DNA from: an uncultured Eubacteriales bacterium | GTDB taxonomy: Bacteria; Bacillota; Clostridia; Oscillospirales; Acutalibacteraceae | Direction: 5' to 3' | NCBI GenBank assembly: GCA_900540235.1 | Contig: UQEY01000033.1 | Coordinates: 1-21,117, forward strand | Length of the DNA: 21,117 bases | Shown here: positions 1-5,957 of the stretch, piece after piece | How the letters are laid out: each line of letters begins with the position of its first letter | Position numbering within the stretch: position 1 is the stretch's first letter | The notes under the pieces: model-generated | What the model saw: the letters and a program-made list of their open reading frames with translations, nothing else | Told to the model about the DNA's origin: nothing | Database searches by the model: none | Made by a program: the position numbers and the translations under genes

Positions 1-104
1 AATTTTCAAAGATTAATTGCTTATAAGAAAATTTATTCAAACACGAAATTTCTTTGGACGAGGGTGCGGTTATGGCTGCTTATTCACAACCGAATAATTA
101 GGAA

Positions 105-132
105 TTGACAAAATTTGTATTAGTGATATAAT
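105..132 (+). promoter_or_regulatory. Sigma-A-type promoter of the SDR-like gene
   Basis: A perfect -35 TTGACA (105-110) is followed by a 16-bp spacer and a perfect -10 TATAAT (127-132). A TG one base upstream of the -10 (124-125) makes it an extended -10. Transcription should start near 139, giving a leader of about 70 nt. This is one of the strongest promoters in the window and fits a well-expressed gene. Confidence 0.85.
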
Positions 133-150
133 TATACTTGTACGGTTTGG

Positions 151-167
151 ACAGTGTTTAACAATGT
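151..167. promoter_or_regulatory. Imperfect palindrome in the leader, operator candidate
   Basis: The 17-bp sequence ACAGTGTTTAACAATGT is an odd palindrome with 7 of 8 half-site positions matching. It begins about 12 bp after the predicted transcription start, where a repressor could block elongation. No cognate regulator is encoded nearby, so the role is inferred only. Confidence 0.3.
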
Positions 168-180
168 TCAGGCGAAAGAA

Positions 181-201
181 TTACGCTAAGCGTAACGGAG
201 G
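181..201 (+). promoter_or_regulatory. Small stem-loop abutting a strong Shine-Dalgarno
   Basis: TTACGC (181-186) and GCGTAA (190-195) form a perfect 6-bp stem with a 3-nt loop, ending one base before the SD GGAGG (197-201). The SD is 8 nt from the ATG at 210 and supports that start. The stem could modulate access to the SD or stabilise the 5' end. Confidence 0.5.
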
Positions 202-209
202 AAAACATT

Positions 210-1232
210 ATGAATATATTTATGATTGGCGGCACAGGTCTTCTTGGCTGCGAAGCTGCAACCCAGCTTATCAAAATGGGTCACAAGGTAACATCAGTTG
301 CTTTGCCACCGCTTCCTCAGGGTGCTCCTATTCCTGAAGAAATGGAAATTGTTTTCGGCGATATCAACAAAAAGAGCGATGAAGAAATTATGGAACTCCT
401 CAAGGGCAACGATGTATTTATTTACGCCGCAGGTGTTGATGAAAGAGTCGAATTTCCTCATCCTGTTATGGACTATTATGACAAATTTAACAATGCACCG
501 CTCAGAAGGATTTTCCCTCTTTGCAAAAAGGTTGGCGTTAAGAGAGCAGTAGTTCTCGGTTCATACTTTGCTTACCTCACAAAGAGCAGACCTGATATGA
601 GACTTCAGCAGAGAAACCCATACTTCAAGGCAAGAATGATGCAGGAAGACATTTGTAAGAGAGCAGCTGACGAAAACTTCTCAACTTGCGTACTCGAACT
701 TCCTTACATTTTCGGTACTCAGCCTGGCAGAAAGCCGGTTTGGACAATTCTTATTGAGCAACTCAAGATGATGGACAGCCTTCCGTTCACCCTTTATCCT
801 AAGGGAGGTACTGCAATGCTTACCTGCCGTCAGGTTGGTCAGGCTATTGCCGGCGCCGCTGTAAGAGAGCACGACGGTTTTGAAGCTATTCCTATCGCTA
901 TGTACAATATGAAGTGGGACAAGTTCCTTAAAATCGTTTACGAAGCAAGAGGAATGGGTCCTGACAGAAAGATTGTCGGCGTTCAGCCTTGGATGATGAA
1001 GATGGGTATGATTGGCATTGCCAAGGACTATAAGAAGAGAGGCATTGAATCAGGTATGGACCCATTCAATCTCCCTGACATTATGGACCTCGACCTTTTC
1101 ATCAACAACCAGTACACTAAGGAACTCGGCGTTCAAGAAGATGACATTGAAGAAGCTATTGCTGATTCTATCCGTGTGTCACAGGCTTCATACGACGGTA
1201 AAGTTAAGCTCCTTGAAATGAAGGGCGAATAA
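210..1232 (+). CDS. NAD(P)-binding SDR / NAD-dependent epimerase-dehydratase family protein
   Basis: This 340-aa protein has an N-terminal Rossmann fold with the dinucleotide motif GGTGLLG (residues 7-13), a second strand ending in YAAG (72-75) and a later family-like segment ELPYIFGT (163-170). The length suits an extended (atypical) SDR of the epimerase/dehydratase type. It should bind NAD(P)(H) in the cytoplasm and act on an unknown substrate, perhaps a nucleotide sugar or a flavonoid-like ketone. Oddly, the usual YxxxK catalytic pair is not obvious: after the GSYFAY strand (117-122), the best-placed tyrosine is Y138 in NPYFKAR, giving YxxxR (Y138, R142). It is monocistronic, with its own promoter, a GGAGG SD 8 nt before the ATG, and a terminator. 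It uses AAG, CTT and CTC codons more than the deo genes do, which suggests high expression. The fold is confident; the reaction is unknown. Confidence 0.8.
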   Translation: MNIFMIGGTGLLGCEAATQLIKMGHKVTSVALPPLPQGAPIPEEMEIVFGDINKKSDEEIMELLKGNDVFIYAAGVDERVEFPHPVMDYYDKFNNAPLRRIFPLCKKVGVKRAVVLGSYFAYLTKSRPDMRLQQRNPYFKARMMQEDICKRAADENFSTCVLELPYIFGTQPGRKPVWTILIEQLKMMDSLPFTLYPKGGTAMLTCRQVGQAIAGAAVREHDGFEAIPIAMYNMKWDKFLKIVYEARGMGPDRKIVGVQPWMMKMGMIGIAKDYKKRGIESGMDPFNLPDIMDLDLFINNQYTKELGVQEDDIEEAIADSIRVSQASYDGKVKLLEMKGE

Positions 1233-1260
1233 TTATTATTTAATAATTACATAAAAAATT

Positions 1261-1294
1261 AAGGAAGAACGAATTAACCGTTCTTCCTTTTTTT
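1261..1294 (+). terminator. Rho-independent terminator, probably bidirectional
   Basis: An 11-bp perfect stem, AAGGAAGAACG (1261-1271) with CGTTCTTCCTT (1279-1289), has a 7-nt loop and a run of T through 1294. It ends the SDR-like gene. On the minus strand the same stem is followed by a T-rich stretch, so it can also end the convergent MFS transcript whose stop is at 1334. Confidence 0.92.
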
Positions 1295-1333
1295 GCGCTA
1301 TTTTAAATATGTGTTTACCGCATTATATAATGA

Positions 1334-2524
1334 TTAATCTTCTTTGAGTTTCATTTTTTTACAAACATATATTGCGGCAAGGAGGATAAGCGGGAAAAGA
1401 GTACCGAAAAGGATACCCATTTTCATATTATCACCGAACTTGCCCGAAACGAAACCGACAACGGTCGGACCGACTGTACAGCCGACATCACCGCCGAGTG
1501 CAAGAAGTGCAAAGAGCACCGTGCCTCCCCTTTTAAGCGCCGCAGAAGCCTTGCTGAAGCTGCCCGGCCACATTATTCCGACTGAAAGACCGCAAACGGC
1601 ACAGCCGATTAAGCTTACAATACTGTTTGGCACCAAGCTGATTACAAGATAAGAAGCAATGCACAAAATTGAGCTGAAACTCATAAACTTATCAAGTTCG
1701 ATTTTATGACCAAATTTGCCGTAAAACACTCTTGAAGTGCCCATAAGAAATGCAAAAGCCATAGGACCTGCAAGGTCGCCGACAGTTTTGGAAACGCCCA
1801 AGCCTTTTTCTGCAAAAGCGGAAGCCCACTGGCTCACGCCCTGTTCACTCGCACCGGCGCATATCATCATAACAAAGAGCACCCAAAACATTTTGTTTTT
1901 GCAAAGTTCGGTTATGCTCATACCCGTTTCACCCTCCTCGTTAAGAGAAGCAATAGGCACTTTTAAAAACACAAACGCATTAGCAAGCGGAACAACTGCC
2001 CAAACAAGTGTGATGAAACGCCAATTATTTATGCCCAAAGTTGCAAAAAAGAGAGTTGAAAGAAGCACAACGCCCATTTGACCCCAGCAATAAAAAGAAT
2101 GGAGCAGGCTCATTGCCTTTTCCTTATTATCGGTCGGGCACGCTTCAACAACAGGGCTTACAAGCACTTCAAGAAGCCCGCCGCCGACTGCGTAAATGCC
2201 GACTGCAATAAGAAGACCCAAAAAGGCGTTGCCAAACAAACCCGGCATAAAAGTAAGGCTTGAAAGACCGAAAGCACACATAATATGTGCAATTACCATT
2301 GACGCCCTATAGCCGATTTTATCAATAAATTTTGCCGAAAGCAGGTCAATAAAAAGCTGAATTAAAAAATTGATTGTGATAAGAAGCGTAATTTTTGAAA
2401 GAGGAATATTAAATTCGTTTTGAAAAGTGATAAAAAGAAGCGGCGCAAAATTATTAACTATTGCCTGAACGATATATGCGATAAAACAAGCATTAATCGT
2501 AGATTTATATTTACTGTTTGTCAT
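1334..2524 (-). CDS. Major facilitator superfamily (MFS) transporter
   Basis: This 396-aa, very hydrophobic protein has the length and alternating hydrophobic segments of a 12-helix MFS permease. The loop after helix 2 carries a motif-A-like stretch, DLLSAKFIDKIGYR (residues 60-73). The segment LLHSFYCWGQ (about 140-149), with a conserved-looking HSFYxxG, resembles the fucose-permease/glucose-H+-symporter branch of the superfamily, so a sugar or small polar metabolite is a reasonable guess. The substrate cannot be read from the sequence. Its ATG overlaps the TGA stop of nrdG (ATGA, 2521-2524), so translation is probably coupled and the gene is co-transcribed with the ribonucleotide reductase activase. 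Why a permease sits there is unclear. Confidence 0.85.
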   Translation of the reverse strand: MTNSKYKSTINACFIAYIVQAIVNNFAPLLFITFQNEFNIPLSKITLLITINFLIQLFIDLLSAKFIDKIGYRASMVIAHIMCAFGLSSLTFMPGLFGNAFLGLLIAVGIYAVGGGLLEVLVSPVVEACPTDNKEKAMSLLHSFYCWGQMGVVLLSTLFFATLGINNWRFITLVWAVVPLANAFVFLKVPIASLNEEGETGMSITELCKNKMFWVLFVMMICAGASEQGVSQWASAFAEKGLGVSKTVGDLAGPMAFAFLMGTSRVFYGKFGHKIELDKFMSFSSILCIASYLVISLVPNSIVSLIGCAVCGLSVGIMWPGSFSKASAALKRGGTVLFALLALGGDVGCTVGPTVVGFVSGKFGDNMKMGILFGTLFPLILLAAIYVCKKMKLKED

Positions 2525-3048
2525 TTAATATAAAGCTCCAACCGGTTATTTTTGAAAGTCTTTTTTATATCTATTATTCTTTGGTTGCTTGAGCCTTTAA
2601 ACACAAGCGAAATATCCTTTTTTGCTTCAACAAACGGGCCGTCAACAAGCACATCGATAAGCGAAAGCATTTCACCGCTGATATCTGTAAAAGCTCGTGA
2701 ATTTTTGCGTTTGCCCATAATTTCTTCAATAGTAAAGCCCGTATAACACCACACGGTTTTGCTTGGAAATTTCTCTTTAAACATAACAAGAAACGGCAAA
2801 AGCACCTTTTGATTTTCAGGCTCGAACGGTTCGCCGCCGAGAAGCGAAAGACCGTTTATCCAGTCAGGCTCGATTGACTTAAAAATATCTTCCATCGTTT
2901 TTTCCGTAAAAGGCTGACCGAAAGAAAAGTCCCAGGTTTGCTCGTTAAAACAGTTTTTGCAGTGATGCCTGCAACCCGACACAAAAAGCGAAGTGCGAAC
3001 GCCCTCACCGTTTGCAATGTCGTTATATTTTATTTCACCGTAGTTCAT
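2521..3048 (-). CDS. nrdG: Anaerobic ribonucleoside-triphosphate reductase activating protein
   Basis: This radical SAM activase installs the glycyl radical on NrdD, using a [4Fe-4S] cluster and S-adenosylmethionine. The cluster motif CRHHCKNC (CxxxCxxC) is plain, preceded by DIANGEGVRTSLFVSG and followed by FNEQTWDF. The GGEPFEPEN segment is the radical-SAM GGE motif. I chose the ATG at 3048: the protein then begins MNY and its cluster cysteines fall at residues 26, 30 and 33, as I recall for E. coli NrdG. Upstream in-frame starts exist at 3066 (ATG) and 3075 (TTG), adding 6 or 9 residues; none has a good SD. A strong SD lies further up (3129-3134) but serves an out-of-frame ATG, as described in separate entries. 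It lies downstream of nrdD and overlaps the MFS gene by 4 nt. Function is certain; the start is not. Confidence 0.95.
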   Translation of the reverse strand: MNYGEIKYNDIANGEGVRTSLFVSGCRHHCKNCFNEQTWDFSFGQPFTEKTMEDIFKSIEPDWINGLSLLGGEPFEPENQKVLLPFLVMFKEKFPSKTVWCYTGFTIEEIMGKRKNSRAFTDISGEMLSLIDVLVDGPFVEAKKDISLVFKGSSNQRIIDIKKTFKNNRLELYIK

Positions 3049-3074
3049 CGTTGTCACAAGTTCCATATCGCTCA

Positions 3075-3110
3075 AAATAACTTTTGCAATTATTTAATCA
3101 AAAGTTATTT
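3075..3110. repeat. 36-bp palindrome flanked by 8-bp near-duplicates, at the nrdG start
   Basis: AAATAACTTTTG (3075-3086) and CAAAAGTTATTT (3099-3110) form a perfect 12-bp inverted repeat around a 12-nt loop. On the minus strand it is flanked by TGAGTGAT (3118-3111) and TGAGCGAT (3074-3067), an 8-bp direct repeat with one mismatch. Removing the palindrome and one flank (44 bp) would join ATG-AGY-GAT directly to the in-frame nrdG codons ATG-GAA-CTT. That is what a small palindromic insertion with target duplication would look like. It could equally be a functional leader hairpin. Confidence 0.6.
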
Positions 3111-3134
3111 ATCACTCATTTCACTGTTCCTCCT
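3105..3134 (-). other. Strong SD and ATG opening a 4-codon ORF (MSDK) before nrdG
   Basis: On the minus strand AGGAGG (3134-3129) is followed after 9 nt by ATG (3119-3117), then AGT GAT AAA TAA, so only Met-Ser-Asp-Lys is made. The next 40 nt lead to the weak nrdG starts. This is the only good SD upstream of nrdG. It is either the displaced original nrdG start or a leader peptide that feeds reinitiation. The TAA lies inside the palindrome. Confidence 0.6.
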
Positions 3135-3136
3135 CT

Positions 3137-3170
3137 CAAAATCTGATGTTCAGTAGTGCGTCAGATTTTG
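3137..3170 (-). promoter_or_regulatory. Hairpin directly upstream of the nrdG-leader SD
   Basis: CAAAATCTGA (3137-3146) and TCAGATTTTG (3161-3170) make a perfect 10-bp stem with a 14-nt loop, ending 2 nt before the AGAGGAGG stretch on the minus strand. It lacks a T-tract, so it is not an obvious terminator. mRNA processing or stabilisation at the 5' end of the nrdG message, or an operator, are options. Confidence 0.5.
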
Positions 3171-3182
3171 TAAAACAATCTA

Positions 3183-3205
3183 ACTATACACACTGCTCTT
3201 ATAAA
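3183..3205 (-). promoter_or_regulatory. Possible weak promoter for nrdG
   Basis: On the minus strand TATAGT (3188-3183) sits behind a TGTG run, resembling an extended -10, with only a TTG-type -35 (TTGTTT) about 16 bp upstream. It lies just after the possible terminator that follows nrdD. The match is weak. Confidence 0.25.
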
Positions 3206-3211
3206 AACAAA

Positions 3212-3283
3212 CGGGCGAATAATATTCGCCCCTACGAAATTCGTTTTAATTAGACAACCGTAGGGGAGGATATCATCCTCCCG
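3212..3283. repeat. Inverted pair of 25-bp palindromic intergenic repeats
   Basis: Unit A (3212-3236, minus orientation) and unit B (3259-3283, plus orientation) both begin CGTAGGGG and end CCCG. Each folds alone into an 8-bp stem with a 3-nt loop: GGGCGAAT/ATTCGCCC and GGGAGGAT/ATCCTCCC. The units differ at two stem pairs (C-G to A-T and A-T to G-C), and both changes keep pairing. They also pair with each other through CCCCTACG/CGTAGGGG. The arrangement resembles REP/BIME-type elements. A third, looser relative lies at 5801-5827. Confidence 0.75.
3213..3231 (-). terminator. Possible intrinsic terminator after nrdD
   Basis: In the minus direction the 8-bp GC-rich stem of repeat unit A is followed by GTTTGTTTTTATAA, a T-rich but interrupted tail. 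It lies about 60 nt after the nrdD stop. It may terminate or attenuate nrdD transcription before nrdG. Confidence 0.45.
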
Positions 3284-3293
3284 CTGATTTTAA

Positions 3294-5492
3294 TTATAAA
3301 TGAAGAACTCTTTCTTTAATTTCCTGAGTTCTGCCTTGATTCCAAAACTGAGTGCCGATATAGCCGCAAGTTCTTCTTGCAACATTCATCTTGTCCTGGT
3401 CCTCATTGCCGCATTTCGGACAACGCCAAATAAGTTTGCCGTCCTCATTTTCAACAATTTGAATTTCACCGTCGTAGCCGCAGCACTGGCAGTAGTCGCT
3501 CTTGGTGTTGAGCTCGGCATACATAATATTTTCATAAATATATTTCATAACCTGAAGCACTGCAGGAATATTGTTTTGCATATTAGGCACTTCAACATAG
3601 CTGATAGCGCCGCCCGGTGAAAGGCGCTGGAATTCAGATTCAAATTTAAGCTTGGTAAATGCGTCAATTTTCTCAGCAACATGAACATGGTAAGAGTTTG
3701 TGATATAGTTCCTGTCTGTTACACCCGGAATCTTGCCAAATCTCTTTTGAAGGCACTTTGCGAATTTATAAGTAGTTGATTCAAGCGGAGTACCGTAAAT
3801 ACTGAAGTCAATATTTGTTTCTTCTTTCCACTTGTCGCAAGCTTCGTTCATATGCTCCATAACACTGAGAGCAAAAGGTTTGCCGTCAGGGTCGGTATGG
3901 GACTTGCCGGTCATATACTTTGTACATTCATAAAGACCTGCATAGCCGAGAGAAATTGTTGAATAGCCGTCATAGAGAAGCTTATCAATCTTCTCACCCT
4001 TTTCAAGCCTTGCAAGAGCGCCGTGCTGCCAAAGAATAGGAGCGGCGTCACTGAGCGTGCCTTTAAGCCTGTTGTGACGACACATAAGAGCACGGTAGCA
4101 AAGGTCAAGCCTTTCATCAAAGATTTTCCAAAACTTGGTCATATCTCCGCCCGAAGAACAAGCGACATCAACAAGGTTAATAGTAACAACGCCCTGATTA
4201 AATCTGCCGTAATACTTATGCTTAGTCGGGTCGTAATTCTTAGCATTTGCTATATTTCCGACACCGTTTTCGGTAAATCTGTCAGGAGTGAGGAAAGAGC
4301 GGCAACCCATACAAGTGTAAACATCGCCTTTAAGCTTTTTCATAACCTTTTCGCTGATATAGTCCGGCACCATCCTCTTAGCAGTGCACTTAGCGGCAAG
4401 CTCGGTAAGGTAGTAATACTCTTTATCTTCTGTTATATTATCTTCTTCAAGCACATAAATAAGCTTAGGAAACGCAGGAGTTATCCAAACGCCGTCCTCG
4501 TTTTTAACGCCCTGAATTCTCTGTTTCAAAGTTTCCTCAATAATGAGCGCAAGGTCTTTCTTTTCCTGCTCGTTTTTAGCCTCGTTAAGATACATAAATA
4601 CGGTTACGAAAGGTGCCTGACCGTTGGTTGTAAGAAGCGTTACAACCTGATACTGAATAGTTTGAACACCACGGGAAACCTCGTCGTGAAGCCTCTTTTC
4701 GGTAAGCTTAACAATCTGTTCCTCGGTCATGGTAATGCCAAGTTCCTCAATTTCAGATTCAACTTGCTTTTTAATCTTCTTACGGCTTACATCAACAAAC
4801 GGTGCAAGGTGAGAAAGCGAAATTGACTGACCGCCGTACTGGCTTGAAGCAACCTGAGCAATAATTTGAGTAGCGATATTGCAGGCGGTTGAAAAACTGT
4901 GAGGCTTTTCAATCATAGTTTCACTTATAACAGTACCGTTTTGAAGCATATCCTCAAGATTTACAAGGTCGCAGTTGTGCATATGCTGAGCAAAATAATC
5001 AGCATCGTGGAAATGGATAAGACCCTTTTCGTGAGCGTCAACAATATCAGCCGGCAAAAGAATTCTCTTAGTAATATCCTTTGACACTTCGCCTGCCATA
5101 TAGTCACGCTGAACGGAGTTGACAGTCGGGTTTTTATTAGAATTTTCCTGCTTAACTTCCTCATTATTACACTCAATAAGCGTAAGAATTTGGTCATCGG
5201 TAGTATTTGCTTTTCTGATAAGTGAACGGTTATAACGATACTTAACATAAAGGCGGGCAACATCAAACGCACCTTGTGCCATAATCTGGTTTTCAACTAT
5301 ATCTTGTATTTCTTCAACGGACAGTGCGTGGTTTGCCTTTGAAATTTTGAACTCAACATACTCTGCAATTTCAATTATCTGACTTTGAGTAAGCTCATTT
5401 TTTTCGCAAGCTGCATTAGCTTTTGAAACAGCAAGAATGATTTTATTTAAGTCAAAATCAACCTCTTTGCCGCTTCTTTTAATGATTTTCAT
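3294..5492 (-). CDS. nrdD: Anaerobic (class III) ribonucleoside-triphosphate reductase
   Basis: This 732-aa enzyme reduces NTPs to dNTPs under strict anaerobiosis, using a glycyl radical and, in this family, formate. Residues 1 to about 90 are an ATP-cone allosteric domain (MKIIKRSGKEVDFD...). The catalytic barrel follows, with FHDADYFAQHMHNCDLVNL at about 161-179; C174 is a candidate for the thiyl cysteine. The C-terminus has the zinc site C668xxC671 / C691xxC694 and the radical loop RTCGYIG, with G710 as the radical glycine. All key residues are present and the length is normal. The start is supported by a GGGGG SD about 7 nt before the ATG. The activase gene nrdG lies 245 bp downstream. 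A strong promoter and an NrdR-like box upstream indicate NrdR/dATP-type repression. Confidence 0.98.
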   Translation of the reverse strand: MKIIKRSGKEVDFDLNKIILAVSKANAACEKNELTQSQIIEIAEYVEFKISKANHALSVEEIQDIVENQIMAQGAFDVARLYVKYRYNRSLIRKANTTDDQILTLIECNNEEVKQENSNKNPTVNSVQRDYMAGEVSKDITKRILLPADIVDAHEKGLIHFHDADYFAQHMHNCDLVNLEDMLQNGTVISETMIEKPHSFSTACNIATQIIAQVASSQYGGQSISLSHLAPFVDVSRKKIKKQVESEIEELGITMTEEQIVKLTEKRLHDEVSRGVQTIQYQVVTLLTTNGQAPFVTVFMYLNEAKNEQEKKDLALIIEETLKQRIQGVKNEDGVWITPAFPKLIYVLEEDNITEDKEYYYLTELAAKCTAKRMVPDYISEKVMKKLKGDVYTCMGCRSFLTPDRFTENGVGNIANAKNYDPTKHKYYGRFNQGVVTINLVDVACSSGGDMTKFWKIFDERLDLCYRALMCRHNRLKGTLSDAAPILWQHGALARLEKGEKIDKLLYDGYSTISLGYAGLYECTKYMTGKSHTDPDGKPFALSVMEHMNEACDKWKEETNIDFSIYGTPLESTTYKFAKCLQKRFGKIPGVTDRNYITNSYHVHVAEKIDAFTKLKFESEFQRLSPGGAISYVEVPNMQNNIPAVLQVMKYIYENIMYAELNTKSDYCQCCGYDGEIQIVENEDGKLIWRCPKCGNEDQDKMNVARRTCGYIGTQFWNQGRTQEIKERVLHL

Positions 5493-5514
5493 ATCCTTAC
5501 CCCCTATATATTAC

Positions 5515-5535
5515 AAAAGAGTTACATACTCTTTT
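5515..5535 (-). promoter_or_regulatory. Stem-loop in the nrdD leader
   Basis: AAAAGAGT (5515-5522) and ACTCTTTT (5528-5535) form a perfect 8-bp stem with a 5-nt loop. It falls inside the predicted 5' untranslated region (start near 5543), about 20 nt before the nrdD ATG. The T-rich side could act as a weak attenuator, but no clear antiterminator is visible. Confidence 0.4.
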
Positions 5536-5572
5536 TGACGACTGAACATATAATATCAAATAAGAGTATGTA
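5523..5572. promoter_or_regulatory. 11-bp inverted repeat straddling the nrdD promoter
   Basis: TACATACTCTT (5523-5533) and AAGAGTATGTA (5562-5572) are perfect inverted copies 28 bp apart. One arm lies just past the predicted start point and the other sits in the -10/-35 spacer, abutting the -35. Since only one arm would be transcribed, this is better explained as paired DNA-binding half-sites than as an RNA hairpin. Confidence 0.5.
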
Positions 5573-5578
5573 TGTCAA
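5550..5578 (-). promoter_or_regulatory. nrdD promoter
   Basis: On the minus strand a perfect -35 TTGACA (5578-5573), a 17-bp spacer and -10 TATTAT (5555-5550) form a near-consensus sigma-A promoter. Predicted start near 5543 and leader about 50 nt. Confidence 0.8.
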
Positions 5579-5596
5579 TAGCAAAAAGGCAAAAAA

Positions 5597-5612
5597 ACAC
5601 AATATATTGTAT
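5597..5612. promoter_or_regulatory. NrdR box
   Basis: ACACAATATATTGTAT matches the published NrdR-box consensus acaCwAtATaTwGtgt at 15 of 16 positions. It is centred about 26 bp upstream of the nrdD -35. NrdR normally binds two boxes about 31-32 bp apart; no convincing second box is visible at that spacing. Another palindrome, TACATATATGTA (5638-5649), is centred 39 bp away. Confidence 0.7.
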
Positions 5613-5637
5613 TTTGTAACTTTTCACAAAAATATTA

Positions 5638-5649
5638 TACATATATGTA
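5638..5649. promoter_or_regulatory. Perfect 12-bp palindrome upstream of the NrdR box
   Basis: TACATATATGTA is a perfect palindrome, AT-rich like the NrdR-box core but without its C/G spacing. It may be a degenerate second operator or an unrelated site. Confidence 0.3.
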
Positions 5650-5651
5650 GT

Positions 5652-5800
5652 TAGTGGATAAATATGCAAAAACAGTTGATTTTTGCCCATTTCAAGCCAA
5701 AAACGGGTATACAAAACGGTTACAAGAGGGTAAAAAAAGCGGGTGAACTGCATACATTTGCCCGTTGCTTTAATCAATAATCTAAAATTCAACAACTTTT
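5652..5800. other. Intergenic stretch without a recognised gene
   Basis: This 149-bp part of the 490-bp nrdD/glycerophosphotransferase gap has no supported gene. A 79-codon minus-strand frame crosses 5556-5795, but it overlaps the nrdD promoter and NrdR box, has no SD and resembles no protein I know. I see no structured RNA here. Confidence 0.5.
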
Positions 5801-5827
5801 GTAGGGATCGGCGTCCCCGACGACCCG
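5801..5827. repeat. Degenerate palindromic repeat related to the post-nrdD units
   Basis: It begins GTAGGG and ends GACCCG, the same ends as the units at 3212-3283. Inside, TCGG and CCGA pair around CGTC, and the GGG/CCC ends also pair. The GC-rich composition contrasts with its AT-rich surroundings. Confidence 0.45.
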
Positions 5828-5851
5828 TTTATTAAAATAGGTAAAACTATA

Positions 5852-5885
5852 AAAACCATTCTTTTGGTTGCAAAAGAACGGTTTT
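5852..5885 (-). terminator. Intrinsic terminator downstream of the glycerophosphotransferase gene
   Basis: AAAACCATTCTTTT (5852-5865) and AAAAGAACGGTTTT (5872-5885) form a 14-bp stem with one G-U-compatible mismatch and a 6-nt loop. On the minus strand it ends in GGTTTTTATAGTTTT, a usable U-rich tail. It lies about 100 nt after the stop at 5983. Confidence 0.65.
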
Positions 5886-5899
5886 ACTAAGAAAACAAA

Positions 5900-5937
5900 T
5901 TAAGGGGAGTGATGCTTGACGCATCAAGTCCCCTTAA
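5900..5937. repeat. Long two-part hairpin repeat
   Basis: TTAAGGGGA (5900-5908) pairs with TCCCCTTAA (5929-5937), enclosing a second stem GATGC/GCATC (5911-5915, 5921-5925) with a 5-nt loop. The internal loop is 2 by 3 nt. There is no long T-tract. The TGATGC and GCATCA motifs suggest a dispersed intergenic repeat unit. Confidence 0.6.
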
Positions 5938-5957
5938 TAATCCCCTCTAAAAGGTGC

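Noticed and set aside
3075..3283. Riboswitch in the nrdD-nrdG gap
   Set aside because: A B12 or other riboswitch would need conserved junction motifs. Only simple independent hairpins are seen, and class III enzymes do not use B12.
4023..4826. 267-codon open frame on the plus strand antisense to nrdD
   Set aside because: It lies wholly inside a certain nrdD reading frame, has no plausible SD or protein family features, and is Ser/Asn/Lys-rich as expected of a shadow frame.
5556..5795. 79-codon minus-strand frame upstream of nrdD
   Set aside because: It overlaps the nrdD -35 and NrdR box, lacks an SD and has no recognisable features; the sequence is better explained as regulatory DNA.
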